DNA of 64,000 nt, taken from NCBI GenBank assembly GCA_000469685.2, contig LS997566.1, positions 47,386,373 to 47,450,372 on the forward strand, given 5' to 3'. Source of the DNA: Haemonchus contortus (taxonomy: Eukaryota; Nematoda; Chromadorea; Rhabditida; Trichostrongylidae). The position numbers and the translations under genes are program-made. Below are positions 10,878 to 22,690 of the stretch, in pieces. A model generated the notes under the pieces. The model saw only the letters and a program-made list of their open reading frames with translations. It was not told the origin of the DNA and made no database searches. Numbering within the stretch: the stretch's first letter is position 1; the number at the start of each line of letters is the position of its first letter.

Positions 10878-13800
10878 ATGAGGTACTTCTTGTTTGTAAC
10901 AGCTTTAGTGGCAGCAACGTCGGCTTCTTGTGAGTCTCTGCTCCAATCTTGATTGCGGTATAACTCTAAGTTGGCTATAATTTCAGATTACGGTGTCGGT
11001 GACAGATCTCCGTCACGTCTCCATTTTAAGCCAAAGTTCGAGCCGGTGCGAGTCGATTCCGTAGTAAAGGCCTCAGAGGCTGATTTGAATAAGGCTGTTG
11101 AAGAACTCGCCAGTCTTGGTGAAGAGCTAAAGAAATTGAATGGAGCCTCAGATGGATCCGAGCCCGATGCTCTAGCTCAACCCTCTGCAAATGTCCCCTC
11201 TGTGAACCCTTACAGCCCGCAGCTGCAAGAAACTTCCCCAGAAGTGCCAGTTCCGCCTCCTGCGGAGCCATCGGTCCCGACCCCGGTCGACGTGTCACCA
11301 GCAGAGGACGAGCCAGCAGAAACTCCCGCTCCTCTTCCTCTACAAGCAACTACCACCACTCCGACTACCACATTCAAGTTAGTGCTTTTTTGACCCTTGA
11401 TAGGTTTTGTTAGCTATAAAATCGTTTCCAGATACGTGCTGAATGAGAAGGCTGCAGAGGCATATTGGAAGACATTTGTGCCCCCAGTTGGAACGACCAT
11501 GGCTCCTCCAGCTGAGGGCGTTTCTTCCGGGAAGACCAATGCTCCAGTCAGTCAAGATGTTTCCTCTCAGCACCTCCCTTCCGCGGAGTCTTCTGCGACA
11601 GTCAACGAACCACCAGTAGAGAACGTTCCCACGGAACCTCCTGTCGTGTCTCCTGTTGAGGCAACTACTGTTTCCGTCAGCGAACTACCATTAGATGATG
11701 CTTCAACGAAAACTGACGTCGTTCCTTCCGTAAACCCCTACGGCTCAATGTCACAGGGAGCTTCCCCAGAAGCTCCCGTTCCACCTCCTGTGGAGCCCAC
11801 TGCCGCTCCAGTACCGCCAGCCGAAGATACGCCTACTGAAGCTCCCACCCTCCTTCCTTCCCAAGCAACTACCGCTCAGACTACTACATTCAAGTTAGCG
11901 CTTTTTTGAATTCCGCTTGTTTCAGGTTTGATTAGCTAAGAATTATTTCCAGATACGTGCTGAATGAGAAGGCTGCAGAGGCATACTGGAAGACTTTCGT
12001 CCCTCCAGTTGAAACCACTGTGGCCCCTCCAGCTGAGGACGTTTCATCCGTGAATCCTCATGCTCCAGTAGCCCAAGATGTACCCGCAGAACACGTGCCT
12101 CCCGCGGAGTCTTCTGCGGCTCCGACGGACGTGAAACCGGTGGAGGAGCTTCCTACGGAAGTTACTGTTGGAGGAAGTACCACTTCTGTCAGCGAACCAC
12201 CAGCAGGGGATGTTTCAACGAAAGCTGAAGTCGTTCCTTCTGTAAACCCTTATGGCTCAGTGCCACAGGAAGCTTCTCCAGATGCTCCAGTTATAACTCC
12301 AGTGGAAACCACTGCCGCTGCAGTAAACGTACCGCCAGCAGAAGATGTTCCTTCGGAAGCTCCTACCCTTCTTCCTCTACAGGCAACTACCGCTCCGACT
12401 ACTACATTCAAGTTAGTGCTTTTCTAAATCTCGCTTGTTTCCGGTTTGATTAGCTTAAAAAACTGTTTCCAGATACGTGCTGAATGAGAAGGCTGCAGAG
12501 GCATACTGGAAAACTTTCGTCCCTCCAGTCGAAACCACTATGGCTCCTTCAGTTGAGGAGGCTTCATCCGTGAATCCTCATGCTCCAGTAAACCAAGATG
12601 TTTCGTCACAGCACCTCCCTCGCGCGGAGTCTTCTGCAACAGTCAGCGTACCACCTGTAAAGGATGTTCCCACAGAACCTCCTGTCGTGTCTCCTGTTGA
12701 GGCAACTACTGTTACCGTCAGCGCACCACCAGCAGATGATGCTTCAACGAAGACTGACGTCGTTCCTTCCGTAAACCCTTATGGCTCAGTGCCACAGGAA
12801 GCTTCTCCAGAAGCTCCCGTTCTACCTCCTGTGGAGCCCACTGCCGCTCCACTACCGCCAGCAGAAGATGTTCCTACTGAAGCTCCTACTCCTCTCCCTT
12901 CACAAGAAAGTACCGCTCCGACTACTACATTCAAGTTAGCATTTTTTTTGAATCTCGCTTGTTTTAGATTTCAGTAACTGAAATAGTTGCTTCCAGGTAC
13001 GTCCTAAATGAGAAGGCTGCAGAGGCATACTGGAAGACTTTTGTCCCTCCAGTCGGAACCACCATGGCTCCATCAGCTGAGGACGTTTCATCCGGGAAGG
13101 ATAATGCTCCAGTAACCCAAGATGTTCCCGCAGAACACGTACCTCTCGCGGAGTCCTCTGTGTCATCGGTCAACGTGCCATCAGCAGAGAATGTTCCAGC
13201 GAAAGTTCCTATCACGTCTCCTGTAGAGGAAACGACCGTTTCTGTCGGCATGTCATCAGCAGAAAATGTTCCTACCACCATGGCTCCTCTCGAAGCAACT
13301 ACTGCGCCGACAACTACATTCAAGTTTGTGTTTATTCTCGAGTCTTACTGAGTTACTTTAACTGAACCCATTGCTTGCAGATACGTACTAAATGAGAAAG
13401 CTGCAGAGGCATATTGGAAGACTTTTGTCCCACCAGTTGTGACCACTGCGGCTCCGCCTGCCAAGGACGCTTCTGCCGAAACATCCGAACCAGCATCGGT
13501 TCTGCCTGCCGAGGCTCCTTCAGTTAAAGACACAGAGGTTCTCACCAGTTCACCATCTACCGATGTCCAGACTGCTGAAGAAGTTCCGATCTCGAACCCT
13601 TATGCTCCTCCAGTTATCTCGGAGCTTGCAACTCTCCCACCAGTGCCAGTAACACCTGAACTGTTGCCGCTTGGTGGAATGGGTCCTGTGGTGAGCTAAC
13701 TTACTCTCTTCTCTCTGTGAGCCACGATTGCCTAAATTGTGATGTCCTAGGTGATCGATGTTCCTGTTGTCGAAGTTCAAAACACAGAAGCTCATCCAAC

Positions 13801-13930
13801 TCAAGGAGAGCCTACATCAAGAAAGCCGAAGGTTGAGATGAAGAAGGGACATCATCCGAAAGGACCTTCGGAGTCGCTTTCTCCCGCTGAACCCGCTCTT
13901 CCTAAGCATAGAAAACCATTCTGGTACTAA
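10878..13930 (+). CDS. secreted Pro/Thr/Ala-rich protein made of tandem repeat exons
   Basis: Eight exons join without a break: 10878-10929, 10987-11377, 11432-11893, 11953-12411, 12473-12934, 12997-13323, 13381-13690 and 13751-13930. They total 2643 nt, or 880 residues. The first exon is a signal peptide (MRYFLFVTALVAATSAS). The second exon carries a short acidic helix-like stretch (DLNKAVEELASLGEELKKLN) and then Pro-rich sequence. Exons 3 to 7 each open with the same block, YVLNEKAAEAYWKTFVPPV, and then 80-130 residues rich in P, T, A, V and E with recurring SVNPYGS and TTAPTTTFK. The last exon is basic (KKGHHPKG) and ends PFWY. Repeats and introns are all phase 2, so copies can be added or lost without shifting frame. 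Composition suggests an extended, possibly O-glycosylated, mucin- or matrix-like secreted protein. No catalytic domain is visible and no family is recognised. The exon model is secure; the function is unknown. Confidence 0.88.
11432..13690 (+). repeat. five-copy tandem exon array with duplicated introns
   Basis: Exons starting at 11432, 11953, 12473, 12997 and 13381 are copies of one unit. The units are about 520 bp apart for the first four. The introns were copied too: those at 11894, 12412 and 12935 share GTTAG at the 5' end and a CGCTTGTTT core. The middle parts are patchy. Units 1 and 3 share SSQHLP and DDASTKTDVVPSVNPYGS, while units 2 and 4 share VPAEHVP, which suggests duplication of a two-exon block plus gene conversion. 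Units 4 and 5 are shorter. Confidence 0.9.
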
Positions 13931-16900
13931 GTGGGTACATCCGGTTATAACCCAATTCTTGATTCTGAACTTGTCTAATAATTCTGTGCAACTGTCTAAT
14001 ATTTATGTATAGTAGTGAGTTGACCAAATGCGAATATCTAGCGATCTCACGGTGTACAGATTATGCGTGTTTTACTCTGTGATAGTCAAAGTTTAATGGA
14101 TAAAGATGTTTATTAGCTAATAGTGAAGTAGTGTGAATCGAGAAGACATTATGGCTATGCTCGATTTTCATTCGACCAGGTATGGGTTATGCTGAATTGA
14201 GTGGGCTAACTTCCCAGAAGAGGTGGAAGGTTTGGTTGAGTCTTAGCGGGTATGGATCCAGGAGAGATTTTGGGTCCGATCTGACTAATTACTGATGTTG
14301 ACCGCCTCAATTCCTATAGCGCTCCACATGACGCGGCTTCTCCAAACGGTGAATCGAGATATATGCCGAAAAAGAAGTTACTTTGAAGAAGAAGCGGGGT
14401 ACCGCGTTCACGAGCTCGTGAAAAGGATCCTAAAGAACCCTGAAGACACTAATGCATAGCTTTTTCGGATTTCCTACTCCAAGTAGATGTAGCTGTATCG
14501 TCGTACAAAAATCTTAGACGAATTGAACTAGACCGCTGAGCCCCGCCAAGAGTGAAGAACCGGTTGTTCCCTTGACTGCTTTTTCCACCTTACTCGAATA
14601 TTATTGCTGCTGTGGAATTCGAAGTAAAAAAAAAACAGATAAAAGAGATTTAAACGAAACGAGTTACCCTTATACGAGTTTTTTTTACTCTCGGGTTTTT
14701 CGGACGCTGCCATCGCACGCACAAACCTTTTGAGACATTCGATAGAAGTGACAAGATCAAGAACACCTGGCCTTCCTTTCCAATTCAACAGGGAATGTGC
14801 CCTATTATTACTTACTGATCTTACTATGCGTCATGGCTTTTTGACAATCTTAACAACAGAAGGCTACGATGAAGACAAAATTGTAGCAGTAAGTGTGACT
14901 TCAGAGGAAGGGGAGTTGATGAGGTATTGATGGTGGAAGACATGGAAGTGGGTACTCGATGACTTCACTTATTTTCGTTCATCCAATAAGTGCAAAATCG
15001 TCATTGAAAATAAGTGGTGTCTCGACCGATGCAGCGCAGTTCAAATGCCCGAACCAGGGATAGACGTTTGGGTGGAAGATTTGCCTACACGACTTTCAAG
15101 TTGTTGCATCTCTCCTGACTGCCAGGTAGCGCAGGAAAAGTATTCATAATTATGCAAAGGTAGCCTAGGAATTAGGAAAACCCTGTTCTAGGAATTAGCC
15201 TGTTCTTTAGCCCGCATTGCCATAGTCAGAGAAGGAAAGGGTGCCGACTCCGCAGACTCGTGATGGTGATCAGAAACGATTCTGAGCAAGGGGCAGGGAG
15301 TTTTTGGTAGGACTTAAGCGGTGGATGAGCTGCAAATGAGCGGAAAGCTGACTTAAAAATTGTGCTGGAAGTAACTTAGTTAGTATGATACCTTCTCAGT
15401 GAAACAGTGCCCAGAAGGGCTCAAGAAGATAGGGCTCCCTCGAGTTCCAACTCCAACCTCTTATTTATAGCAAGCAAAGAAGTCGTCGCGCTCGATTCGT
15501 GTTCAGTTTACCATTTTCACCTCACCTGTGATCTATTTTTGTGACGTTCTTAATTGCCGTACACACGGCCGTTTGGGTCAGTCTTTATTGAGACATCTCC
15601 TTTACTTATGGTCCTCGACGGCGCGTTCCTGTTCATACTTTCCCTTTTCAGATTCACTAGAGTGGACTTGCAGTTTTTATGAATCACTTTTTTCAGGTTT
15701 ACTGCATAAATACTATGGTTAAGTACTTTGTCCAAGCAGACATGAATTGAACAGCAACTGAGGGGTTTTTCAAATATCGGGCGCTCGCAATTCCTTTTCT
15801 TATCCTTTCCGGAGAAAACTCGATGCTTCTCCCATTCCCGTCTTTCCGAGCTCGATTCAAAATTCTCACTATGGAAACTTGCTTCACACAGTTGTACCTA
15901 ATTAAACATCTATGCTTTTTCTCGAAACAGGTTATCGTCGCTGTCATTAACCACCCTCGAGACACAAGCATTCAGCATGCTTCCTCGAAGCCAATCAACA
16001 GGAACTGAGCTATTTCGAGGTCTTTCTTTGATCACGTTCTGCTCTGAACATTTCTCTTCAGATCATGGCTTCCAGAATAGATCTTCGTTCATAATTATTA
16101 TTTGACAGATCATAATTAATGTCTGCAAACTAATTTTTCTAAAGTCACAATTTATCACCTCAAGGGATAATGTGGACTGTGGATGAAGGGACTGTGTTCT
16201 GTCAAATGGAATGAATGGAATAATCTGAAAAAAGATTTTCTTCAGTGTCAGGTTCGGGGGTAATGATCCTTACTGGTTTTAAGTATAGAGCTCCTTCGTT
16301 GCGTTGAAAATTTTTATGAGTTTCGTGATTGCCATAATTCTCCCTAAGTATCGATACCATTGATACTGATCGAATGATCTGCGAAACACCTGAAGCTTTG
16401 CTGCTAATCTCAAAAAGTCCTCGCGCAAAAAAATCCCATGTTTCCCCCGCAAGACAGGTTGGACTTCCTTTTTTGCTTGTGTATTCTGCCCTAATGCTGA
16501 GTGACCTCAAGGTAGGAAACTATAGCCGGTCCGAAAGAAGGAGAAGAGGCTTAAATTGGAGCAGGACAGGAGACAGTACTGATGACTCTGGCAGAATTCC
16601 CTTAGATCAAGGCTGTATTCAAACGGTGGAAGCGCTAAGGCGCTCTCATCACTGCACCTTCTGTCTCTACAGTTGTGACATAGGATTCTTTTCATTGTCT
16701 TATATGGGAACTCGTTAGAAAGAGGAGGAAACTCATTGACTCCGTGGAATTTCTGTCATCATATTACTAACAATCTCTGCCCAAACGCCTAATGTGGCTG
16801 GTGAGTCCGAAAGTCCATGCCTGCTTTTTTTGTAATTGGTTTGACTTTAATCAACCTCGTTTTCAGACAAGTCTGGTACCAAACAATAGACCTCGAAAGA

Positions 16901-19446
16901 TAGAAAGCTCTTTTGACCTGGGTGGCTCTCCTGCGCTCTTAGTCCCTCAGGGCAAACACTCTGAAACAAATATTCCTCTGAGGGCCAATCTAAATTTATA
17001 TTGACTTCTGAATCTTTCCTGAACCACTCTTATTATTAAAACAAGACCTGGGCCTTTTCCGAAAGGGCGAAGCTTGATGACAGGCTCCGCCTCTTACGTT
17101 ATCTTCATCCACAATCGAACCGATTCTTAGGGCTCATCATTTTGTGGGACTTATTAGTTCGCCTTTAGGAGGCCCTAATACAGTAGGGATGAGGCTACTC
17201 AGGAAGTGTAGCCGGAACCTAATCACTCGCACCATTCTCACTGATTTACGACAACTACTTTTCAAAAGTTCTAGCAGTTTCCTCCCATCCAAATGGGGCC
17301 ATATGCGAGGGATTGCGTGTCTTGGGTGTTTTTGGTGTTCAAAAATCAACGAATGCAACCAGGATGCTGAGTGCAGTGGCCCAATTTGAAGTGTTCTTGA
17401 GAAACACCCGTAGACGGACGATAGCCGCTATTGAGGAACATCTTGATCCATTGAAACGATCACGTATTCACTAAACTCTCATACACTTTCTCGGCCTCAA
17501 TTTCGCTCTCGTATGCTCCACTATGGACCCTTTACTGTTTGCATTTGCCATTCACTTGACCGAATTTTTGATATAGCTCACCAGCGACCAGCCAAACACC
17601 TTCGATGACGCCACGCCACGACCTCAAACCGTCAGACAAATATCTTTTGAAGTTTCACTCAGATGGAACTCTCCTTTTACCGTCTCCAGTCCAAACGGGA
17701 ACGTTTAGGATAATTGCTCTATTCTTCTGAACTGCAAATCGATTCACTCTGCTCCAGTTCCATTATATGTGTTGACCCACAAAACTAATTTCTTTACAAT
17801 ACTTCACTACCAACTGGTTTTCTAAGATCTCGGATATCTCCTTGCTTTTATAAACTTCACTTGTTGAAAAATTTCTTGAATTTCGACATAAGATATTCCT
17901 AACATCGGATTTGACTCATACAAGCTGCCCGAATGCAAGATCTTACTTAAATCTTATAGGTAAGATTAGAGAGCGGAATGTTATATTCATTCGATTGAAC
18001 TCCTCAGTCGCCCCCATTTGCTTCATTTGCTCTCCCTGTAGACGAAAGGGATCTAGTCGATAAGTTCGCCACGGAACGTCGTTTGAGCCTCACTCTGACT
18101 CTGCAAGCGTAATAGCCTAATTGTTGAGGGGCTCATGGCCCAAAAGCCGGGGTTCCAATCTGCGTCAACAATTTCGATGCCAGCCGTCAGAGACGGAAGC
18201 TTCTGCTACCATTAAGAGTGGTCAGTCCTGTTTGAAAATGACACTAGCATCATTTCGTTTCCGTTTTTCGGACATGAGCAAAACTGTCTTGCCGGCCAAA
18301 TTCCAGTCCACTAAAGTATCCTACATACATCAATCCTTCGCTGTCGATTGCAGGATCGGTTCAGAGAGATTTTTCTGTTTACTAGAAAATGCTCTGGAAA
18401 CTGCGGAAAATCGTTCTTTTCTTGGGAAATACTGGGTTACATTTTGTGGCCTCAATTCACTTGCCCCAATAACGGAGGTCCATAGACGTGCTCATTTTTT
18501 CTGGGGCTTCCACATTCCACAGCTACGGGCACCATAGAAGTGGGAATGCTCATTTTATTCACTTTTTTCTGTTTTTAATGACTCTAGCCAAGTTAGTAAG
18601 GCGGGTGTAATTGATTCTGTTTTATCAGCTCCAACTGAGTTACCGAGCAATTCTTCCGGGAGAAATACCTTTGCAGTTGTACCGAAATTCATGGCTATTT
18701 TTGAGGAGCGAGTACTGGAAAATATAATAAAAATTCAATATCCTTAATGCAGTCAGTAGCCTATGGTTACGTCCAGGAAAATTTATGGTACCAGAATAAA
18801 CGCTTTGCAAAGCATATTACAAAGTGGGAAATGGGAAGGGGAGGAAAGGAGGAATCAGATAAAGCAGATAAATCTGTTACTCTAGCCTCTTTGTTAACTT
18901 TTGATTTCTCAGCTCTTTTCCTTTGCCCCTGGGTCTCCCCATTCCATAACAATTTCGAATTCACATGGGCTGGTGGATCTGGGGGCCTTGAGCTAAAACT
19001 CATGCAAAAAGGCTTCCACGTGAATGCTTATTTACCTCTGAATCTGAGGCCGCATGAAAAACTCCCTACAAACCCAACTGCTGACCTTGGCATTCCAAAA
19101 ATCCAGTGTCTTTCTAGCGAACCATTGGTTGAGAAAAGATCGGCAAAAAGCTGTGACTATTCATTCTAATTCAAACTCTGAATGACTGCATTGAATTGAC
19201 TGTTTCACACAGTTCGCATCCTGTAACTCAGCAATCTAACCTACTTATTTTTTCGCTTACCTATTCATTTCTTCACTAGTCCTTGACTTCTTCAACGTAA
19301 AATGCTTACGAAGTCCTACAGTTGGCAATTATTGTACCAAGGTAAAGCGTAACGTAGGCAATACTCCTACAGTTTCACAAATCCTGAATACTGTAGTCAG
19401 GAATCATCCTCTTCTAACTCTCAATCTCCTCTGCTTCCCTATACAG
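13931..19446. other. gene-poor stretch after the repeat-exon gene
   Basis: No consistent gene model was found over 5.5 kb. Isolated splice-like signals exist, for example an acceptor at 14866 with a donor GTAAGTG near 14889, but they do not chain. Two open frames of about 140 codons (18121-18537 and 18747-19169) show no recognisable domain or start context and I treat them as chance. A SINE remnant lies near 16860. Confidence 0.5.
16860..16955 (-). repeat. SINE remnant
   Basis: The sequence ACAAGTCTGGTACCA followed by a degenerate GACCTCGAAAGATAGAAAG matches the 3' body of the complete SINE at 32342-32635 (GACGAGTCTGGTACCGATTC and its downstream sequence). The tRNA-like head is not preserved here. 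Confidence 0.4.
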
Positions 19447-19834
19447 GAGGTAAGCAAACCGTTTGGCAAAAGCAAACCGTTCCGTTTGGCCCTTCTGCTG
19501 GATGCATTTGCTTATTTTGCGATTCTGTTTAAGGGTCCCATAATCTCACTCAGGGAAAGTACGTGGCAATCGCTTCTATATCCCAGGTGGAAGTTCTTCA
19601 CACGGTGTACATAGGGCTGCCGTGCAACTGTGACAGTATAGTGGGCTTTAACAGTTGATTCATATATTCGCCCAATGTCTTCCATAAATTAACAAGGAAG
19701 TGTCTTCCACCTGGGATCCAGAGACGACTCCTCACGTACCTTCCCTGAGTGGGATTATGAGACCCTTAAACAGGATCGCAGAATGAGCAAATGCATCCAC
19801 AGAAGGGTCAAACGGGCTGGTTTGCTTACCTCCA
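19447..19834. mobile_element. foldback / MITE-like element with 7-bp target duplication
   Basis: The two ends are inverted copies of each other over about 140 bp. The left arm begins GAGGTAAGCAAACC, and the right arm ends GGTTTGCTTACCTC followed by CA. Both arms share long matches such as GATGCATTTGCT and TGTTTAAGGGTC, and the inner ends CCCAGGTGGAAG / CTTCCACCTGGG. The element is flanked by direct TATACAG copies (19440-19446 and 19835-19841). It has no coding capacity, so it would be a non-autonomous DNA element moved by a transposase elsewhere. The superfamily is not determined. Confidence 0.75.
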
Positions 19835-20954
19835 TATACAGCCCCATGGGAGATCACTTGAAGGCATAAGCAACATCATTGTTCCGGTTTGCTTATTATT
19901 TGTATGGAATTTCTATTCTGAGCTAACCATTGCGACATTGGCGGTGATTTTTTTTACCATATATAGAGGAGTTACTGAAACAACAGCTCGAAATTCACTG
20001 GAATATTCCGGCTAGACAGAGTAATTGAAAGATGCCCCCTCAACCTCAGGCGATCACATTCAGTTAAGGTCCACAGAGAAGATTCCTTCGCCTGATTTGC
20101 CGAATTGTTTGCGATCACCCACGGAGGCTACTGCCTGCTGAATTGGATTGCCTCTTTACTTTGCTCTTTCTATCCTAGCCCACTTCTGTAACGATGCCGC
20201 GGAAATTGGTGGGTGGTCGGAGGTCATTAGATGTCGGAGTCAAATCAGTAACACCTCTACTTCAAATCACAGGCCTCTGCCATGGTTTGCGAATTTCTTT
20301 CACGTCGGGTCCCAAGTTAACAGCCGATTCTGACCGGCTGCCCTTTGATTATTATTTCACGCCTCTTACTGCACTTACTTTTCCGCCCACAACGTTCTAT
20401 CCAATGCTGTTCGGGAACTATTCGTACAATTATTTCTCTTTTTATTCTCCTCATCATCATGTGACCGTTGATCCCGTAAAGCAGCCATTTGGTCGTGGCC
20501 GGTCAACCAAGCCTTTCAACAGCCCGACTGCGGCGTTCAAAAACTAATAACATGAATGGACCAAGAAAAAAAGGTTTCTTGTGGCCTCCCTCTATTTTAT
20601 CGCAACTCTCCTTATCAGATTTTTGCACCATCCTCTATATGTGCATCACATGTTGAGAAACACTTTGACTGAAGATGTCAGTGAAGAGGGATGGCAACCT
20701 AATGAATTGTGTATTGAGAATTTGTTTTTTTGGAGGACGAATCACACTTTCGACATCCAGCAGAAGTCGGGGATCATCCTTGTGAACACTGAGATTCATG
20801 TCTCAAATCTATTTTAGTACAGTATCTAATTGGGGAATGGTGAAAGCCTGTCTTGTCAAGCTGGGAGCTGATCTAGCTGATCGTCCGGGTGCCATTAGGT
20901 ATCTGTAGCTGCTGCTTTACCCTTCCCATGAACTTATTTCCATAATAGTTTAAT

Positions 20955-21277
20955 ATGCTCACATTTTTCTTTTCTATGGCTTCATCTTTACCTGTGAGTG
21001 TTTTTCGATTAATACTTTCAGAAGTACTTGAGCTACATAGTCATCATTCCTCTATCTTCTCTCTTACCTTGAATAGGATCCACTCCAACTGAACTTCACC
21101 TTTCAGGACCTATTCTATTCATATTTTTGCTTCCTTTTTTTACTACCTACTTCTATTGCTGTCTCCACACTCCAGTTCGGAGAAGTTGGAACGGTCAAAG
21201 AACCGAAGCAACGTGTATATGAAGATGGCAAAAAAGCTCCCCCCGGCGGCTACTATAATAAATCGATTCGTCGATGA
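20955..21277 (+). CDS. possible 46-residue protein, two exons
   Basis: An exon 20955-20993 (MLTFFFSMASSLP) ends at a consensus donor GTGAGT. It joins in frame to an exon 21176-21277 preceded by CTCCACACTCCAG. The second exon encodes 33 residues of natural-looking composition (FGEVGTVKEPKQRVYEDGKK, then APPGGYYNKSIRR) and a TGA. AATAAA lies 52 bp after the stop. The second exon is the stronger part. Its true upstream partner could instead be an exon such as 20818-20898, though that gives a different frame. A shorter variant could start at the second ATG (20976). No family is recognised. Confidence 0.35.
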
Positions 21278-21329
21278 ATTCTTCCGTTTCAACTTGAACA
21301 GCTTCCAATGATATATCCAAACTAATTTT

Positions 21330-21335
21330 AATAAA
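21330..21335 (+). terminator. AATAAA poly(A) signal
   Basis: AATAAA 52 bp downstream of the TGA at 21277 supports a transcript end here. Confidence 0.5.
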
Positions 21336-22690
21336 ACTACTCTTTATAGGACTGTTCATCCTTATCTATTATTTACTGGTAATAGCATCGAAACACGACA
21401 TCGACCGCCAGCCACATACTGGACACCTTCTTTATCAGTCATACAAAACTATCCGTAGAAGGTCAGTGAAACGGCCAAGGGGCAGTGAAGTCGCTGAAAT
21501 GATCCATTCAACTGTCCGTTTCCCATTACGACCGTTGTGGATTGTTACGGTTGTTGAGGAAGTCCGCCGTATCGTGTAGCGTGGCGTTCTGATTCACAGG
21601 TTAACGGGCAGTTTTTTGGGGATGAGAACAGCACTTTGCATATTCACACGGGCAGTATTTATGAACTAAAAGGTCGCCGTCGAAACGAGGAAGAAGACAG
21701 CCTTCGATGACTCGGATCGGATGCGTCGCGAAATGACCGCAGCAATTAGCAAATTCCTTTTCGTCAAACGGTTTCGACTTTGGATTTCTCGCTCATGAAG
21801 GGACCCAACCCTTCTACTTTTTTCTTTACTCTTGTTCTCTCTGTGAGATCACTTGTATCTGTTCACAAAAAAAACTGTTGATCACTTTCAGAGGCCTTTC
21901 AGTAACATTGTAGAGGAATAGATGAGTCAGAAGAAGCTGGCATCTGAATCTTCAGAAGCGCTCGAAAGAGGCTCTTCACTAATGATGAGTTCGTCGAAGT
22001 TCCTAGGAAGCACATGACCAAATCACACAAAAACAACCCCATTTCCTGTAGACTATTTCTCAGTAGATTAACGACTGTTCAGAGCCTCTTCTCTAAGCAG
22101 AAATATCAAGCAGATCGAGTCTTAACAGTAGAATTATTCAGAGTACCTCCGCTTTCCTTCGGTCACGTTTCTCAGCAAGAGCTGCTTTCCTCTCTTCAAC
22201 TCTTTAAGTTTGCCCCCGAGTATTTAATTCCGATATGTGAACGTCCCGTTATTGTCTCTCTCTTACTGTTTTAACACCTTTCAGGTAAGCGGAATGTACT
22301 ACAATTGAAGATGGATTACAAATAAAATGAGCATAGTGCGAATTATTCTGATTGGTTTACTTCCATGTACTGACGGTGAAAAGGGACCTTTTCAAGTCTG
22401 TTTTTCTTGATATCCCATATAGAGTAGCGATTGTGACGATGATTTCTGGATCAAGCTGTTTTTCAGAAATCCATGACGAGATCTTATGGAGAAGGTCTCA
22501 TCCCATTCACACCGATTGCTTTAAATCAAGCACGATTTCTCAGACTTCAGCGAATCACTTTGGGCCGACTGTCGGCTAGGCAAGACCAAAAAAAGGCTGC
22601 TGGTCTGGAACCTTTGTTTAAGAGAAGCAATTTTTTCTTATTTCTCGTCCTGTTTCTGGTTTCTTGTTCTAATTTTTTCTTGTTTTGCAG
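21336..22690. other. interval before the first readable ZP exon
   Basis: The signal-peptide exon of the ZP gene should lie here or further left. A candidate ATG at 21795 begins MKGPNPSTFFFTLVLS and runs to a GTGAGA donor, but its phase does not fit the exon at 22691. Another ATG at 22472 follows a TTTTTCAG acceptor and fits in phase (donor after GGAGAAG) but has no signal peptide. I could not choose between them. Confidence 0.4.

Noticed and set aside
11026..11349. Minus-strand frames through the repeat-exon gene
   Set aside because: They are shadows caused by the GC-rich, low-complexity coding strand.
18121..18537. 138-codon open frame, and a second of 140 codons at 18747-19169
   Set aside because: No recognisable domain, no splice or start context, and unremarkable composition; lengths are within what chance can give in 64 kb.
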